Part shown: piece by piece, positions 6,463 to 7,694 of the stretch | How the letters are laid out: each line of letters begins with the position of its first letter | How positions within the stretch are numbered: position 1 is the first letter of the stretch | DNA from: Candidatus Poseidoniaceae archaeon | Lineage (GTDB): Archaea; Thermoplasmatota; Poseidoniia; Poseidoniales; Poseidoniaceae | NCBI GenBank assembly: GCA_022425185.1 | Contig: JAKMFY010000025.1 | Coordinates: 1 to 7,694 of the forward strand | Length of the DNA: 7,694 bases | Reading direction: 5' to 3' | The notes under the pieces: generated by a model | Told to the model about the DNA's origin: nothing | The model's database searches: none | Seen by the model: only the letters and a program-made list of their open reading frames with translations | Translations under genes and position numbers: made by a program

Positions 6463-7694
6463 ATGAACAGCGCCTACGACGATATCGAACTCGATATCGA
6501 TGGTGAGGAAGAGGGCATTTGGCGACGAGGCCAAGACCATTTTCACCACTTTTCTAAATTACTTGAACAAGAATTAGAACAAGAGACAAAGACGGTTCAG
6601 GAACGATGGTCAAAATGGTCCCATCATCGCTTACAGGCTTCAGGTCTTGCTTTGATTGGTATGAAGGGGAGGCCTAATGGAACTCTCTTTGGTGATTTTA
6701 TTATCACATTTGAGCGCCCCGATCGACAGCATATCGGACAACATCGATTTACTCATGGTGACATTGTTGTACTTAGCAGAACAAAACCTATCGGTGAGAA
6801 AACGATTGAAGGGATTGTTCTCGAACGAGGTCCTACCCGCCTCAAAATCGTCGTCGCTCAGCGACCGAAGGATCTCAAGAAAGGAACCTGGAGGCTTGAC
6901 AGGGGTGCTAATCGTGTTGCTCATGATCGAATGCAAGAATCCCTTGAGATGTTCCATTCTGTTGAAGGAGATAGGGGGACAATACTGAGAGATCTTTTGC
7001 TAGGACAGGTCCATGATCCTGAAGAAAGTGCTTCATCACCCCCAAAAATATCGGGAAAGTTTCAACGAGTTGAGCCAGGAGATGTCATGCTTAACCCGTC
7101 TCAAAAAGAGGCGATGAATGCTGCTTTGAAGAGAAAACTGACCATCATCCAAGGACCTCCTGGAACGGGTAAAACCCATACAGCTGTCGCTACATTGGCT
7201 CAACTTGCTCGTGAAGGAAGAGGTCCAATCCTTGCAACAGCAGAATCCAATGTCGCTGTTGATAATCTTCTGGAAGGCTTACTTGAAGCAGGTATTCGTG
7301 CAGTACGAACAGGTCGACCGGTTAAGGTTCGGGAATCGTTACGACAAGCAACACTTGACGCTCAACTTGAACAACATCCGAAGCAAGATGAAATCGCAAT
7401 TATTCGAGAAGAAACGGATGAAGTGCAACGAGCACTGTCGAAACTTAAAGGTCGAGAAAAAGGTCTAGCGCACAGAGATATTCAATACAATAAGAAAGAA
7501 ATTCGCCGTCTTGAGAAAGAAATGATTGCATCAGTACTCGACAATGCTCAAGTCATTTGTTCAACAAATATCGGAACTGGGCATCGAGTACTCAATCATC
7601 GTCGATTCCCCATCGTTCTCATGGATGAGGCGACTCAGGCGATTGAACCAAGTTCGATGGTTCCTATTTCCAAAGGATGCAGACAGCTCATTTT
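6463..7694 (+). CDS. IGHMBP2/SMUBP-2-family superfamily 1 helicase (3' partial)
   Basis: This is the first 410 codons of a UPF1-like ATP-dependent helicase that unwinds DNA and/or RNA; the frame is open at the right edge. Residues 30-60 are helical and charged. Residues 60-135 fit the family's beta-barrel domain (ITFERP, THGDIVVLSR, GIVLERG). The Q-motif-like segment is LNPSQKEAM (210-218). Walker A is GPPGTGKT (231-238, bases 7153-7176). Motif Ia is TAESNVAVDNL (259-269), close to the APSNIAVDNL of human IGHMBP2. RTGRPVKVRESL (282-293) matches the RLGHPARLLESI region of that protein. Residues 310-360 form the charged helical stalk insertion. ICSTNIGTG (365-373) follows, and motif II is DEATQA (388-393, bases 7624-7641). 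Motifs III to VI lie outside the window. The family is common in archaea and eukaryotes. The start at 6463 is set by a strong SD. Confidence 0.93.
   Translation, partial: MNSAYDDIELDIDGEEEGIWRRGQDHFHHFSKLLEQELEQETKTVQERWSKWSHHRLQASGLALIGMKGRPNGTLFGDFIITFERPDRQHIGQHRFTHGDIVVLSRTKPIGEKTIEGIVLERGPTRLKIVVAQRPKDLKKGTWRLDRGANRVAHDRMQESLEMFHSVEGDRGTILRDLLLGQVHDPEESASSPPKISGKFQRVEPGDVMLNPSQKEAMNAALKRKLTIIQGPPGTGKTHTAVATLAQLAREGRGPILATAESNVAVDNLLEGLLEAGIRAVRTGRPVKVRESLRQATLDAQLEQHPKQDEIAIIREETDEVQRALSKLKGREKGLAHRDIQYNKKEIRRLEKEMIASVLDNAQVICSTNIGTGHRVLNHRRFPIVLMDEATQAIEPSSMVPISKGCRQLI

Noticed and set aside
6640..6988. Overlapping frames on both strands in the helicase region (105 and 103 codons)
   Set aside because: Both lie within the helicase gene, whose frame continues unbroken from 6463 to the right edge with all expected motifs.
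1..7694. CRISPR array, tRNA, rRNA, insertion sequence or defence island
   Set aside because: No regularly spaced direct repeats, tRNA-like fold, transposase or nuclease motif was seen; the helicase belongs to a housekeeping-type family and has no defence partner in view.

Overview
The window looks like a piece of a marine archaeal genome, most likely Marine Group II (Poseidoniales), though this is inference from gene content and not from a marker gene. The points in favour are an IGHMBP2/SMUBP-2-type superfamily 1 helicase, a short zinc-ribbon protein with a very acidic middle, tight gene packing, moderate GC and clear GAGG-type Shine-Dalgarno sites. A bacterial origin cannot be excluded, because the largest gene, aceE, most resembles actinobacterial homologues.

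Left part, + strand (1-3864): the 3' part of a polytopic membrane protein gene with a C-terminal soluble domain runs in from the left edge. After 21 bases it is followed by a complete aceE, the homodimeric-type E1 component of pyruvate dehydrogenase. The two are probably one transcription unit. No E2 or E3 gene of the complex lies beside aceE.

Middle part, - strand (6324 down to 3851): three closely packed genes form a probable operon. In order of transcription they are a zinc-ribbon/acidic-linker/TPR-like protein, a RimJ/RimL-type GNAT acetyltransferase (9-base gap) and a NodB-type polysaccharide deacetylase (4-base GTGA overlap). The deacetylase gene converges on aceE and the two coding ends overlap by 14 bases.

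Right part, + strand (6463 to the right edge): the 5' part of an IGHMBP2-family helicase gene is transcribed divergently from the zinc-ribbon gene. It holds Walker A and the DEATQA motif II and leaves the window before motifs III-VI. The intergenic region of 138 bases holds short inverted repeats, a possible SD-sequestering hairpin and a weak TATA-like site.

Functionally, aceE links pyruvate to acetyl-CoA, the helicase is a nucleic-acid enzyme, and the acetyltransferase/deacetylase pair may modify proteins or surface glycans. I see no tRNA, rRNA, CRISPR array, transposon or phage gene, no coding gap longer than about 140 bases, and no strong sign of an undescribed defence or mobile system. 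The most unusual items are the bacterial-type aceE without E2/E3 neighbours, the acidic repeat protein, and its operon with the GNAT and deacetylase genes.
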